Shown here piece by piece: positions 37,895 to 50,000 of a stretch of 64,000 nucleotides of DNA. The position numbers and the translations under genes are program-made. The number at the start of each line of letters is the position of its first letter. The first letter of the stretch is position 1. Under the pieces are notes generated by a model. It saw nothing but the letters and a program-made list of their open reading frames with translations, did not search any database and was not told where the DNA came from. This DNA comes from Manis javanica (Eukaryota > Chordata > Mammalia > Pholidota > Manidae): NCBI RefSeq assembly GCF_040802235.1, contig NC_133164.1, positions 117,322,302-117,386,301 of the forward strand, in the 5' to 3' direction.

Positions 37895-37985
37895 TTAATT
37901 TTGTAGATGAGGAAACGAAGGCCTAGAATTGTTAACTAACTGGTACATTTTTTTTTCTCAACAATTGAGCTGCAGATTCCATGGT
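37895..37985 (-). mobile_element. MIR SINE fragment, antisense
   Basis: ATTTTGTAGATGAGGAAACG followed by AAGGCCTAGAATTGTTAACT, the complement of the MIR core, with the middle of the element interrupted by a T run. Confidence 0.62.
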
Positions 37986-38267
37986 GCAACACAGATACCT
38001 GAACTCTAAACTTGGCCATCATTCTACTGTGCTATATTATCTGTACAACTTTGTGTATGATTTTAAAGAACAGACAAAAGTTTCATATTTGTGTTTAGAA
38101 ACATCTACTTCTGCTTGCCAGTGTTTCTTCCATGGCTGCAAAATAACCCCACCACACCTCTCCAGCCCAGATATGCATTTTCTCTCCACTCTCTTTGTAA
38201 TCACCTATTGATATGGAGATGCACTAAGGACAGGTGAGAGATTCTGGAAATACTGCAATTTTACCTA

Positions 38268-38390
38268 CACTTATTCTGGACAATTCATAAAAATAGGATC
38301 ATATGATATGTGATCTTTGGTGTCTGTTTTCATTTAGCACAATGTTTCAAAGTTCCTCCACTTTAAAAGCACGTATTAGCACCTAATTTT
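38268..38390 (-). mobile_element. L1M 3' UTR fragment, antisense
   Basis: CTTATTCTGGACAATTCATA, then ATAGGATCATATGATATGTG, then CATTTAGCACAATGTTTCAA and AGTTCCTCCAC: the same antisense 3' segment present at about 3283 and 62578. Confidence 0.68.
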
Positions 38391-38816
38391 TAGATTCTCA
38401 GTCAACCCCATTGATTTCTGTGTTCATATACTCCATGACCTATATGTTCTTTAGATTTTAAAGTAACTTTGGTTCAGACATACCACACACATACCCCTTG
38501 AAATAAAGTATACTAAGACAATTTCTCCACAGAATGTTTTGTAGGTCTTTCTCAAAAGATACTACAAAATGTGTTTAACACATTTATTGACTGTTTGCTG
38601 GGCCAGGCTCTGCAATCAACATTTTTGTTGGAGAACAGAAACAATTAAACTTTACACATCCGAAAGGGGTTCAACCTTTGGTTGATAACAGAAAAAAAAA
38701 TATGGTTAATTCTATAGAGATATCCAAAATAAAAGTTTTAGTTCTAAGATAATTCATGTATCACTCCATTAACCCAGATAACTTAAATGAATATAAGATT
38801 ATAAAAGGAGATCTCT

Positions 38817-38823
38817 CACCTCC
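38817..38823. repeat. Left flanking repeat of solo LTR
   Basis: CACCTCC, identical to 39230-39236. Confidence 0.75.
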
Positions 38824-38927
38824 TGTCTTGCCAATGGGTTTCAGCCCCTGGCAAGTTCGCTATGGATTCAATGTGACCAAAGAAACTGACAGCAAAACGT
38901 TCTTGGGGTGAAAGGGTTACACCCAAC

Positions 38928-38933
38928 TTTACT
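38928..38933 (-). promoter_or_regulatory. Degenerate polyadenylation signal in the solo LTR
   Basis: AGTAAA on the minus strand, one base from AATAAA, placed where the R region of the LTR is expected. Confidence 0.45.
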
Positions 38934-39126
38934 TCCAGGTGGCAGGTCAGTCACTAAAATCCCGTTCACTCAGAGCGAGTCTGCAGGCAGCAAGCCAGTC
39001 TCTGCCTTTGGGCCTCTCTGCACGGTCGTCCCACACAAGCATTCTCTAGACGTCTGTCCTCTGCTCTGCTCTCCTGCAGCCTTGCAGCCCTGCCACTGTG
39101 TTGCACCCAGAGCACTGGGTAGAGCT

Positions 39127-39135
39127 CTTTATATA
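39127..39135 (-). promoter_or_regulatory. TATA box of the solo LTR
   Basis: TATATAAAG on the minus strand, upstream of the presumed R region; a sound match to the LTR core promoter layout. Confidence 0.6.
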
Positions 39136-39229
39136 GAGTCAACAGCCATGCATTGCCCACAGGTGTGCAGTGAGCTAGTCAACCAGGGACAGGTGAGAAT
39201 CCTGGCCACAGGAACTCTCATTTTACCCA

Positions 39230-39236
39230 CACCTCC
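39230..39236. repeat. Right flanking repeat of solo LTR
   Basis: CACCTCC, identical to 38817-38823. Retroviral duplications are usually 4-6 bp, so one extra base may be chance identity. Confidence 0.75.
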
Positions 39237-42200
39237 CTACATTGGATACAAGTGTAGGACTTGGGATTGTGTATCATTAGGATGTTTGTTAGGGATAGTG
39301 AACTGCTTTGGAGCATTTTTGCTAAGATTCTACAATGCAAATGAATCTCTTTTGAAGGATGTAAAAGTTTATGAAGTATGTAAGCCAGCTGAGTTCTGAA
39401 TAACCACATTCAGTTTAACATAGGGGTATTGGGGTCTTAAGAAAAGATTCTGAACTTGATGCTAGTCAGGGAGCACATACTCGGCAAAGGAGAAGGAAAT
39501 TCCTAGCTGTGGCTCATACATAGTGAACAGATTCAACCCATTGGGACTTATCTTACGGGCAAAGCTTAAATGGTGTGAGTTCAAGTAAGCTTTATGAACC
39601 TATTGCACATTTGAAAGTCAGAGTAGTCGACATTTCTCTTCTAAGAGTTCCTTCTTTATAATAGGCATCGTGGTGTGAAAATGGCCAAATATGCACACTG
39701 ACCAGGTGGCTCCATGATGAATGCTGTTCATGCTCCATGTGCAATCTGCTCCCCACTCACCATCTCTCTGCACGCTGGAAAGCTCTGGTTGTGCGTGCGC
39801 TCTGCCCAGCGTGGAAGGCAAGTTGGAAGCCCAAGCTGAACAGCCCATTTTGGACAGGGGAGTTGGCAGGTAAGTGTCTTGATTCTGTTACCCTCTGTAG
39901 GGATCTGTAAGGCACACCCTGCATGGTGTGCTTAGGGCCACTGCAGATCCCACTGACCACAGCTAGCTGCTCAGGGGAGCATCAGGCATTTTCTAGCTTC
40001 CCTTTCAGGATCATTTTTCTCCCTCACACCTGTGCTTTCTGGGACCCCCTCTGTCCCGGTCATCTACTAGGGCAGATGGACCCCCATCCAAAGTTTGTTC
40101 ACCCTGTCAAGGTTGATGATGTCTCACATTTATCAAGAGGGTGTGAAAAGATAAATATCTACACAACTGGGTCTGGGGAGAGCAGGCGGGACCCAGGATC
40201 TGAGTGTGTTTAAGGGTGGGGCCAAGGGAGGAATCCCACACAGGGGAGGCTTGCCAGGACTTGTGTGATATGAGACCCTGTGGGTACCAAAGGAGGGAGC
40301 ACCCTGTCTTTCTCATCTCTTTGTACTCAGATGAGTTAGAGAAGAGAGAGAAAGGGGTGAGGTGTGAACTGTCAGCAAAAAGACATCAAAAAATGGGGTC
40401 AGACCCTTTATTATAATTCAGCAGGATGTTTGATGATTGAAATGTGACGTTTTATTTCATTACATTCACACACTTGCCTGAGCGATTCGGTGATGCTCTG
40501 TGGGCCCTGTAGCCCGAGGGCAGTAGGGAGGGGAATGTTCTGTTGACTGAGGGCCTTGACCCCTGTGTGGAGCCAGGACCAGCCACAGCTGTGTCTTGAC
40601 GGCACCAAGGATGGAGGCTGCAGTTCACCACATGCTCAGGGATGTGACAGGGGAGGGGGGCTGGCGCGATGCGCCGGCAACAGTTCACCCCCTCTTGCGG
40701 GATCTTTTATGAGTATTTGTATATTTGTAGTAAGTGTCAAATGGCTCCACTTAACAGGAGGGTGTCATGCATGTAATGTCACACTGGTGTTCCTGGGGCA
40801 GGGCTATTGAGCGACCATACCAGTGGCCAGTAAGGCGTATAGTGGCTCTTGGAAGATAAAGACAATGTGCCCCCAAGAGGCTATTTAAACAGGTGCTGGA
40901 GAGACTCTATTACCCAAACACAAAACAGCAGAATAATTTTACTAGTTGCTAATTGGAAGGACTCAGAGACTTCAGTAATATTGGGTGTGGGCACTTAATG
41001 TATTGCACAGCACACTTGTTGATGAAATCCTCTTTGAGGGGTCATTTATTGTTTCCAGGTTTAAAAATAGGCTAAACTGGGTCGTTAAATGAAGAAGCAA
41101 TGGAAATATGCACCCCTTCTCCAATTAGATCCTACATAATAACTTTCAAACCTTGAAGGCCCTGTTTAACTTTTATTAGACCATATTAGCTACTTTAACT
41201 GGGAGGTAAGGCCCATGGAGTCCACAGTTTGTCAAGCCAATGTGTGACAAAGTCTTAATTTAATTTTAATTTATTGTTCATTCAGCCATAGCATCCATGT
41301 CCTCTTTGCGCTATTTGAGGGCAGTTGCTGCTACGACTATGAGAAATGTAAGCAAGGTGAACGTCCTGCAGAAGAGACTTATCTGTCCTCCGTTCTATAT
41401 CCAATGACAACTAAGTTAATGGGGGTATCATGTTTCAATTTAGTAGAATCTCCAGGTCTAACTTTAATTTGAATTCCAGTATTGATCAGGCCATGAAAGT
41501 TTGCAGTTGGTGCATTTTCTGCAGGTGTTAAAGTTAATTGAAACTTACAACATAGAAGTGCAAAAATCATACAGCACTCTTTAATCTTTTTGATGAATGT
41601 AATTTTTTTTTAATTTTGTACTTCCATCTGGGTCAAATTGTGGGTCATTGCTATAGTTTTATTGTTGTTTTCACTGGTTTTCCAGCACCCACGTCTCTTT
41701 CTGTTTTTCTTTCATTTCTGTCTCTCTTTTTCTCCTCATTTTAATCAGTAGATATACTCCGGGGGGATCCTCTCTACCCGGTTCACCTTTATAAATCTCT
41801 TCCTCCAGGAAGTCACAAATCAGTATCGTCAGGTTGAAGGACCTCCCGCCCCTCAGGCCCCAGCTGGACTGGAATTAGCCTCTTTGCTATGAAGCAGGTG
41901 CTCCAGCACTGCTTTTCTGCATAACCCTGAGGGTCAGGATCTTGGCTGTGACACAAGTATAGGCAGCAGCCACAGGGACGTTGAAGGGTTTTAGTGAGCC
42001 CTCCTTGATTAGAGGATGGGTCTTAAAATGCCATCTAAGAGTTGTTTTTTCCTCCCTTCTCCCCCTTCCCTCCTTGCTCTTCTCTTCTCTCTCCCTGTTC
42101 TCTCCCCCTGTCTCCCTCTCGGTCTCTCTTTACCCTCTAAAGATTGCCCCTTCATGAGCAATGACCCCGGGGCCCCCAGATCCGCGCTCAGCATGGTTTC

Positions 42201-42900
42201 CCCTCGGGCACTCTGCGGACCAGGGGCCAACACCCGCTTGGGTCTCACAACCAACTGCTCTCAGCGTATAGTCTTCCCGTGAGCCTAGCATCAGTCACAG
42301 CTGTGTTCTTAAACACAGGCTGTAGGTCTTGGCTGGACATGCGATCCCAGTTACTTTAAGGAAGGCTCCAGTCCCTGTGCCTAAAGGCCAAGTAGTTTTC
42401 AGAACTGTGCACTTAGGTTAGATGATTTATAACGGATCTGGGCAGGACTCAACGTGCCACAGAGGGACGGCTCTAAGCACAAGCACTCCGGAGACAGGAC
42501 TTCCAAGTGCATGCCTGCTATCAGGCAGATGAGCAAATCAAAGCAAGAGAAGAAAAACCCTGGTAGTGGCGGTCATTGTCTAGACACTGGCCACATGGCC
42601 AGTTTGTCATGGTCCGCCTGTTTCTGCAGGTGAAAACACTTTTCAAATCAATTAAATAAGCCAAAGGGTGTGCTTCTGATGGATCCAATTTAGGACATAA
42701 CCCTTTTACTCTGGTAACCAAATTACCCACCTCAGTAGAGCAACTCTTTATCACTTAATGCTTTGTGTGGCTGCTACCACATTATCCCACTCTCTGTGGC
42801 CACAGGAAAGGGTGCTTAGTCCATGGCTAGCCAGCCAGAGTATCCTGGGTAACTGACAAAGTCCAAGGATTGGGCGTGTAACTCAATCTAGGTCAATACC
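39237..42900. other. Unresolved GC-richer tract, possibly of retroviral or other mobile origin
   Basis: This 3.6 kb is distinctly GC-richer and richer in CpG than its surroundings, most clearly at 39690-40850 and 41760-42700. It holds a minus-strand AATAAA (40407-40412) with pyrimidine-rich sequence after it, an inverted repeat GGCGC-GAT-GCGCC (40663-40675) and a polypyrimidine block (42046-42140). Frames of 60-96 codons occur on both strands, none with a recognised domain. Minus-strand frames at 41379-41570 and 42521-42754 have protein-like composition but no identity. I could find neither paired LTRs nor any pol motif. It may be a decayed provirus or a unique conserved region. Confidence 0.3.
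42046..42140 (+). repeat. Polypyrimidine tract
   Basis: About 95 bp of almost pure C and T on the + strand (runs such as CCTCCCTTCTCCCCCTTCCC), able in principle to form triplex DNA. Confidence 0.85.
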
Positions 42901-43212
42901 AAGTCCTTCTCTGGAATTTTATTTTTTATCTGTTTAGTGAAAGAAATAAGCTGTCTTCACTGCAGCTATACGGTGGGATAATACAAGCCTGCAATTATGT
43001 GTGTTGCCACTCAAGAGAAGGTTTATCTGCAGAAAGAGAATAAGACCATCATGAGGAAAGGAACAGAGACAGCATCTGGGTTGGATGAAAAGAGCAAGGG
43101 TGAAAGCTCAAGAGGCAGGCCAGGAGAAAGATGACAGAACATAGGGAACCACAAGCTCATGGACCTGGCAAGCTCATTACCAGATATCAAAAACAAAAAA
43201 AACACAAAAGGA

Positions 43213-43214
<2 letters not shown>
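42901..43214. other. Short stretch without recognised features
   Basis: Non-coding DNA between the unresolved tract and the (CA)n array. The minus-strand frame over it owes its Cys-Val run to the microsatellite. Confidence 0.5.

Positions 43215-43271
<57 letters not shown>
43215..43271. repeat. (CA)n microsatellite
   Basis: About 28 uninterrupted CA units. Confidence 0.97.
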
Positions 43272-43276
<5 letters not shown>

Positions 43277-46200
43277 CTTCAGCTAGTTTGACGTGGGTTT
43301 TCTGACTTGTCAGTCAAAGACCCCAGATAATCTATATTGTTTATTTATATGGAAAATGGGACAGAAGTAGTGTGGGAGAAGAAGAGATTTCGTCCTAACA
43401 GTACATCAACATGAATAAGTTCATGTAACCATCTATGGCCTTGAAAGACTGAGTCTAGCACACAGATATGGATGAGCTCTGTGTCCGGTCCATCCCCCTT
43501 TTCAGGTGACATGCACGTTGCTGCCCACTGTCTCCTTCGTGTGAGGCATGCCAACGTCAACACAGAATCCACCACTGATGGGCTTCTGCTAATGATGCCA
43601 TGCTCAAACATCTGTTGAGTGAAGAAATATAAGGTAGAGCTGAAGTAACCTCTAAAATATAAAAGAATTACATGAAACTTAGATCTTCTCACATATCCAG
43701 TGTCTGTCCCCACTTCTGAAAGCCCTTCAAAGATGAACGATTTGATTCATTCAGAATATTTCAAAGAGCGACCATCTCATATAGCATAAAAATACAGATC
43801 TTAATCTCCAAACCTGAACTTCAAAGGAAAATGAATGCCAGATATAAACACTGCATTTTGTTTGTTTGTTTCTCTATAAATCACTGACTCTATCTTCCTT
43901 GTATTTGTTTCTAGGCACCTAGTCTTACGGAAGAAAAGACATTAATGTAAAAGTTGGACAATAAATCTGAGATTAAATGCAAACGGTGGTGAAGAAAAAT
44001 AAGTATAGATGTGTATATTATGGATATCTGACTACCTTGAGTAATTTTATTATTCCTCATAATAAAAATTCTAAACTGACTGTTACCATGCTTCACTATT
44101 CCTCTTTATTTGTACCTAACCCATTAAACTGCATTACAAATAGATATACAGCTATAAGATACATAATAGTTAGAATGATCAAAATATTAGATTTAATTTT
44201 TAAAATTTCAGTGATGAGTTATAAGATTTCTACCTAAGTTTTCTAAATAAGTCATACCTATATTTTCTATTTTATGTTTTCTCAAAGACTGAATCTGGAG
44301 CATAATGATACTGCTACTGTTGCGTAGTCTACGTTCCTTTATTGTCTGTATTCCATAATGTTTATTCATCACTTTGAATATGGCTTTAAAGTCATGCATA
44401 GAAATACATGGTATTAAAGCTGTTTTATTACGTTCAAATCCATTTTAATCTGAGTTGAACATAAAAAAATCATTCTGCTCTAGCTCTTGACATATGTTTT
44501 TAAATGAATTCTTTGTTTTCTGAAAAGCAACTCCAGGTGCAGGTAGTACTTTCCTGTCGCTCAGCTCTGCAGGTTTGGATCTACAGGACACAAAGGGGAG
44601 CTTAAGTGCCATAATGTGCTGGGTTTAGATCAAAGTTAAAGTATTTCCTTAAATTGGCTCTTTGCTAAAAGCTTTGTGACATAGAGATTTATGCTGACAG
44701 TTAATTCTATAATTTTTATCAGTACACAGTACAGTAATATTGGCTTTTATGAGTGGTTCTGTAATACAATGAGGATTTTCAGAGTACTTGAGAAAAAAGA
44801 GAATTATTGAATTCCTAAGGTTTTCTTCCTCCTATTATATGAATTATTTCTGTCTTCTTTACTAAATTCTGAGCAGTTCAAAGGCTAGAATTTCACAGTT
44901 CTCTTCTTTATCATCTTCATAAAATAGTGAAAAATGTTTTGCACACAGTTGTGTCTAAAAACCCTGATGTGTAGACATAACTTAACAGGCTTTGGAACCT
45001 CCCAGTGATACAGAAGGAAGCCCTGTGTACAAAGCAATCACCTACCACAACAAGCAAATAAACACCTAATAACATGAAGATAAAAGAAACAATGATTTCA
45101 AGGCACTGATAAAAGAAAAAGGTGGCATTCCTGAGATAAACGTCCAAGCTTGGGGTTGTCTGGCACTCTGAAGTTCACCGCACGCCTCCTCTAAGTTTTA
45201 GGTGCTCTATACTCCATGCTCTGTGGTCCTAAGTGTGCACTTGAACTAAAAGTAGTATTGTATAATTGAGTGCAGGGAAAGAGGAAAGGACAGAAAGAAG
45301 GAAAAAAAAGGAAGGGAGGAAAAAAGAGCTTCCCTACCTGACTTCTGCCAGATTCAGAACATTATGCTAGGTAATGAAGTTGGTGAGGAATATTCTACCA
45401 AGGACTAAATTAATGTTAGAGAAAACCTGCCTGCCCATAGTGACTGAATTTGTGTATATCCACCACCAAATAAGGGGATTGGTACTTTTCTGGTAAATTT
45501 CATCACCAAGCTCAAAGAGGTTGGGGGTTTTGCTCCATAATAATACTTCTGTATCTTGCAGTCTGAGTTACGTTTTCACCTAAGACAATCCTTTTCATTT
45601 ACAGCCTCCATACTTTGCACATTTTTGAACTTCTCCCACATGGCGGCATTGTCATCTCATATTGTTTCCAGTCTGTGCCCTCTTTCAAAACTATGCCTTC
45701 ATAAATCTTTAGGAAACTAATTCTCTAAATGTATTTTTCCTTATTTTCCTAAAGGTGTTTGAGTCAGGAAAAATAAAAGTAAAGCAAAAGTTATTATTAA
45801 TTACTCTTAAATAACTCTTTTAGGTCTAAATTTCTTATTACCAAAGAAGAATATTTATGTAAAGTTTGGACAAATGCAAATCAAATCTCAAGGAGATTTC
45901 CACAATGATACCCCAATGGATTTTTCTTTTTTATCCTGTCCACTGTTCCTGTTCCCAGCAGGAGACGTTCAGGACGCTTTTGAAGCTAGTAACTTCCTAT
46001 GCTGGCTTTCACAATGCAACAGTCTGCTACTTGTATTCTTAAACCAGGCTTTGCTTAAAATATTGCCATTAGCAAAACCTACTGTGCAATATTCACACTA
46101 CAGTCAAAACTACTATGTATTTCCTGAATGAAATCTCTCCTTGCATGCTCTTGGTTTCTAAACAAACGATTTGTGTAGCCACCAGACACATGATTATATA

Positions 46201-47180
46201 GATTATCAAATATAACTAAAAAGAAAAAGAAATAGGTGGTCTGTGTTAATATAGGGAAATACTTCATCACATGCAATTAGTAAAACAGGAGAAAACATTT
46301 CAAATGGCAGTATTATTTTTATAGTATATACTGTTTATTCTATTCCAGACATTTTTTAGAACTTACCATGTCAGGCCTTGTGGCTGAGTCAGAACATGTC
46401 ATGCAAAAAGCTTCTCACTTATTTCAAAAAGAAAAAAAAAAGATGTAGTTAATAAGCATGTGAGACTGAATCACCGTGATTAAGCTTGAGGAAAAAGTTG
46501 AGTTTTGAAGCAAGGGGAGGATCAGAAGGAAACTTGTGTGACCCCAGAAAAGAAGTACAGACACTTTAAGTTGTACTATTTTTAAAGGTTGAAGTGGTCT
46601 TATGCAAACAAAGAATGAGAAATTTCAGAAAGCAATTTTATTTGCATCAGTGATTTCCTACAGTTGAGGATAATGTGTATTATTTGAGAAAACTTTCACA
46701 TTGAAATCACTTATTTTGCCATCACATGGAGAACTGTTTGGTTCAAAGGGAAACAATGAAAAGCATTTCAGAATCATTTGGTGGTGAATTTTAACAAGAT
46801 TTATAATTACAGAGATTCATGTGCTAAAGACATTTTCAACTAATCCACAATAAAAAATGTGCATAGATGTCTGAAGACATTACATTACACAAGTCCCATC
46901 GCATCCAAATGTCAGCTATTTAAAAAAACTACATTAGCATTCATATGCATATCTGCTTTGTAATTTACTATCAACAATCTGATTTTTAATTTACCTTCAA
47001 CAATGACTGATTTACAAATTAAAACTTACTTTTGAAAGCCACTCTCATAATGTTTTTAGCTGTGAGAAAACTAGAGTTCTTCATCCTGCTCCATAGCCTC
47101 CACAGGAAGCGCTTGAGAAAGCGTCCTTCTTGCTAAAGGAATAGTGTGGATATACTTCATCATCATTCCATTGGCAATAT
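43272..47180. other. AT-rich DNA without recognised genes
   Basis: Nearly 4 kb. The 122-codon minus-strand frame at 43345-43713 has no recognised domain. A purine-rich stretch lies at about 45280-45327. I see no repeat family that I can name with confidence. Confidence 0.42.
45280..45327 (+). repeat. Purine-rich simple sequence
   Basis: Nearly uninterrupted A and G (GAAAGAGGAAAGGACAGAAA and following). Confidence 0.75.
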
Positions 47181-47234
47181 TGTTTGTTATTAGTGACCCA
47201 GGAATAATAATGTTTGTTATTAGTGACCCAGGAA
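47181..47234. repeat. Tandem duplication, 30-bp period
   Basis: TGTTTGTTATTAGTGACCCA followed by GGAA at 47181-47204 is repeated without change at 47211-47234, separated by TAATAA. The identity implies a recent duplication. Confidence 0.92.
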
Positions 47235-48679
47235 GTAGCTCCATGTTATGTCTTCTCTCCAGTGAGTCTTGGCAATATGTTAATAATAGTGTGATGGCTA
47301 GAATATGGGAGAAAAAAGGAAGAAAAGACAGTGATGGCTGATTTCTGAACACGAACATCTTTGAGAAAAGATAGGAAGGACTGAATCAGAGGGGTGTTAT
47401 TTTCACAGGCTTTCCCTTCGTATTGTGTGCATTGAGGAATTGTGCTGGTCACCTCAGCCCCTAAAGGACTGAATCATCTCACTATTTGCAACAATAATGT
47501 TAAAATAATAATTATCCATTTCATTATTGTTTCATGTCTGTAGTTACTCAGTTAAGATGATTGTGGTCACTTCTCTATTAACATATATCAAAACCTCAAG
47601 TTGATGTATGCATATTTTACACTCTGGTTCAAGAGATCAGTGACTCATCAGAAACCTTATACCTTGCATGACTAAGCTGTGTGGCACAGCCCACAGAGAA
47701 CATGTGGAGAGTCAAATGGAGAATTTTTGCTCTGAAAGTCAACACTCAGCATTGAAAAGAAACAGACATTACTGCAAATATCTAGATTGGGACAGAGATG
47801 CACATTGGGCACTTGGAAGAAAAATGACAGAAATCATGTTGTTTCCACTGAACTTTATTAAGTTTTCTGCTAAAACCACATGTTTTGGGTATTGACGTTA
47901 TAGATTTTCAAGAAGAGTTTGCCTTCCTCTGACAGATTCAATGAGAGGAAACTCATAGCCAGAAATTTAGTTAATTTAATGATAATGAATATCATCCACA
48001 CCTTACATGAAGACTGCTACTTCATTCTGAAGTTGAAAAATGTTTTCAATACATTAAATAAAGGGCTAATGATATGTCCTATAAAGAGTTAAACAGGAAG
48101 CAAGAATACTTCTGTACTGGAGTAACAAAATGGTAAACTAGAGAAATAATAGCCCAATTCAGAAAAAAATAATGTGTCTTTGGAAATGTAAGTCAAGTTA
48201 AAACTAGGCAGTAGACAGATAACTATTTGTGGAATGAGAAATGACCAGAAGCTATCATTGTTCAACTAACAGATACATATTTGGGGTAGCCTGAGACCCT
48301 AGTTCAGAAGATGTGAATGGAAATAGAAATGATTAAAGAGGAAATGTTAAAGTGAGGCTCACTAAATCAGTGCAAAATTACATAGATCTATCAAGGAAAA
48401 GCAGGTGTTCTGAAAGTCCACAGTGTAGACAAACCTCAGAAACAAGAGGAAAGTTAATAATATAAAGCTCTAGGGAAAAAAATGAATTTCCTAAATCCAA
48501 AGTGATCAGGACGTTAGTTTCAGAGAAGTCTAGACGTGACATGCGGTCATTGGACCTGGACCTCTGATTGAATGCCAGTCCTTGTAATTATAAGGCAGCA
48601 AAATGTAATTCCAGCCTGGAAGCTGATACTTCAAAAAGAGTCAGACGGAAACCTTTGCAGACCAAGATGCATTTTCTAC
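47235..48679. other. Non-coding DNA without recognised features
   Basis: Short frames only (for example 47668-47895 on the + strand); no domain or repeat recognised. Confidence 0.42.
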
Positions 48680-49320
48680 GACTGTGTCGCAAAGCAAGTG
48701 TTCGGCCACCAGGAATTAAGGCAAGAAGCAAACCCCGCCATTAGGCAACCAGAGCCGCACTGATTCGCAGTCACTGATTTGTTTCTGCCGCCCTGACCTG
48801 CACTATGCCCAGCGTTAGTCTCGGAGAGGCTGGAACCTTAAGTGCCACGTGGGAATAAACAAAGGCCACCCAAATGCGAGCAAGCAAAGACTGTTCACTA
48901 GCTGGCTGCTTGAAGGAAGTCAGCCACAGTCACTGACGAAGCCCAAAAGACAGCAGGAACATGGGACATTTAAAGCGGAAAAAAGGAGGTGTCAGGTGCA
49001 GGTAAAATTGCAGTATTTCCAGAATCTCTCGCCTGGCTTTAGTGCATCTACATATCAACAGGCGTTCCTAAGGGGTGGAGTGCGTTGTTCATCTCCATAT
49101 CAATGGGGAATTACCTGGGCTACGGGGGCTTATCTGAACCCGAGAGGTTGGTGGGGTGGGCGGGGGTTGCTTGCTTCTGCTGGTGTAAGGGAGAGACAGC
49201 CCCCAGACTGCAGTTTGTAAGCAATAAATGGGTTTTAAACTTTATTTCTCCCTTTGACTGATTTCGGTTTTAGAGGTATTTTGCCCTGGGATTTCCTTTC
49301 CCTGGAGTTAAATCAGATCT
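48680..49320 (+). mobile_element. LTR-like element, + strand
   Basis: The tract is GC-richer than its flanks and ends in a layout typical of LTRs: GAGACAGCCCCCAGACTGCA, then GTAAGCAATAAATGGGTTTT with AATAAA at 49223-49228, then AAACTTTATTTCTCCC and about 80 bp of U5-like sequence (CTTTGACTGATTTCGGTTTT, TTTGCCCTGGGATTTCC). The direct frame of 123 codons inside is not a gene. I could not fix TG/CA ends or a target-site duplication, so boundaries are rough. No internal retroviral sequence was recognised on either side. Confidence 0.5.
49223..49228 (+). promoter_or_regulatory. Polyadenylation signal in the LTR-like element
   Basis: AATAAA followed by a T-rich stretch, in the position expected of an LTR R region. 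Confidence 0.5.
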
Positions 49321-49859
49321 CTGATTGGAGGTGTTGGCTGGGGGAAGTTGGAAATGGTTTAGCTAGAAATGGGATTTCTTATGCAATTATTTAGGGGTGC
49401 ATATTTTGTTTTCTCAGGCTAATTCTGAACTGGAAATGGGGGCAAAATTTAGGACAGCAAGGAAAAAGGAAAGGATCAAGTCCTGGTGGTTTGGGGCTAG
49501 TGGCTACAGAAGTCAGGGTGTGGCTCCCCAGGCTAGCTGCTACAGATAATGGGTCAGAGTTCAGTTATTATATAAAATCTGGCCCTCCTCTATTTGTGTA
49601 GTCAGTCTCACAATGTGTGAATGGATTTAAATATAAGATGTGCAAAACAAAGGATAAAAGATATAATAAGTGAGTCATACCTCTGCTACAAGAAAATGTG
49701 TTGGTGCACAGTGAGTGGCCATCTGGAAGTTCCTGAACAATAATCAAGAGCGCTAAGATGAGACCAGATAGAACAATGCCCAGAGGACGTGGAGCACAGA
49801 CAGGGCCTTAGGAAGGAAGAAATGGGACTAGTCCCAAGGAAAATGTGAAGAAAAAACTC
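49321..49859. other. Stretch without recognised features
   Basis: Non-coding. No frame over 60 codons and no repeat recognised. Confidence 0.45.
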
Positions 49860-50000
49860 CATTTTTCATTGAGGTATAATTGAGATATAACATTCTGTTG
49901 ATTTGATACTTTTATGGATAGCAATATGATTACCACCCTTGCTTTGGTTAAAACCTTATCATATCACATAATTACCATTTATTTATTTCTGTGAGAATAT
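49860..50000 (-). mobile_element. L1M 3'-end fragment, antisense
   Basis: TTTTTCATTGAGGTATAATT followed by GAGATATAAC is the complement of an L1M terminus (sense ...TATACCTCAAT...). It is followed by 'gatttgatacttttatggat' and 'agcaatatgattaccaccct', also in L1M 3' UTR order. Confidence 0.7.

Larger units (their letters stand above)
38824..39229 (-). mobile_element. Solo LTR of an endogenous retrovirus, antisense
   Basis: A 406-bp LTR bounded by TG...CA and by a perfect 7-bp direct repeat. Read on the minus strand it starts TGGGTAAAATGAGAG and ends CATTGGCAAGACA. A promoter-like TATATAAAG (39127-39135) lies about 100 bp into it. A mutated polyadenylation signal AGTAAA (38928-38933) follows about 200 bp later, then about 100 bp of U5-like sequence. 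No internal retroviral sequence adjoins either end, so the provirus was reduced to a single LTR by recombination. The 163-codon + frame over it is antisense shadow. The family was not identified. Confidence 0.82.

Noticed and set aside
38908-39399. 163-codon + strand frame
   Set aside because: It is the antisense shadow of the solo LTR and runs past its border into unrelated flank.
43345-43713. 122-codon minus-strand frame
   Set aside because: No recognisable domain, signal peptide or related frame nearby; no exon-like borders seen.
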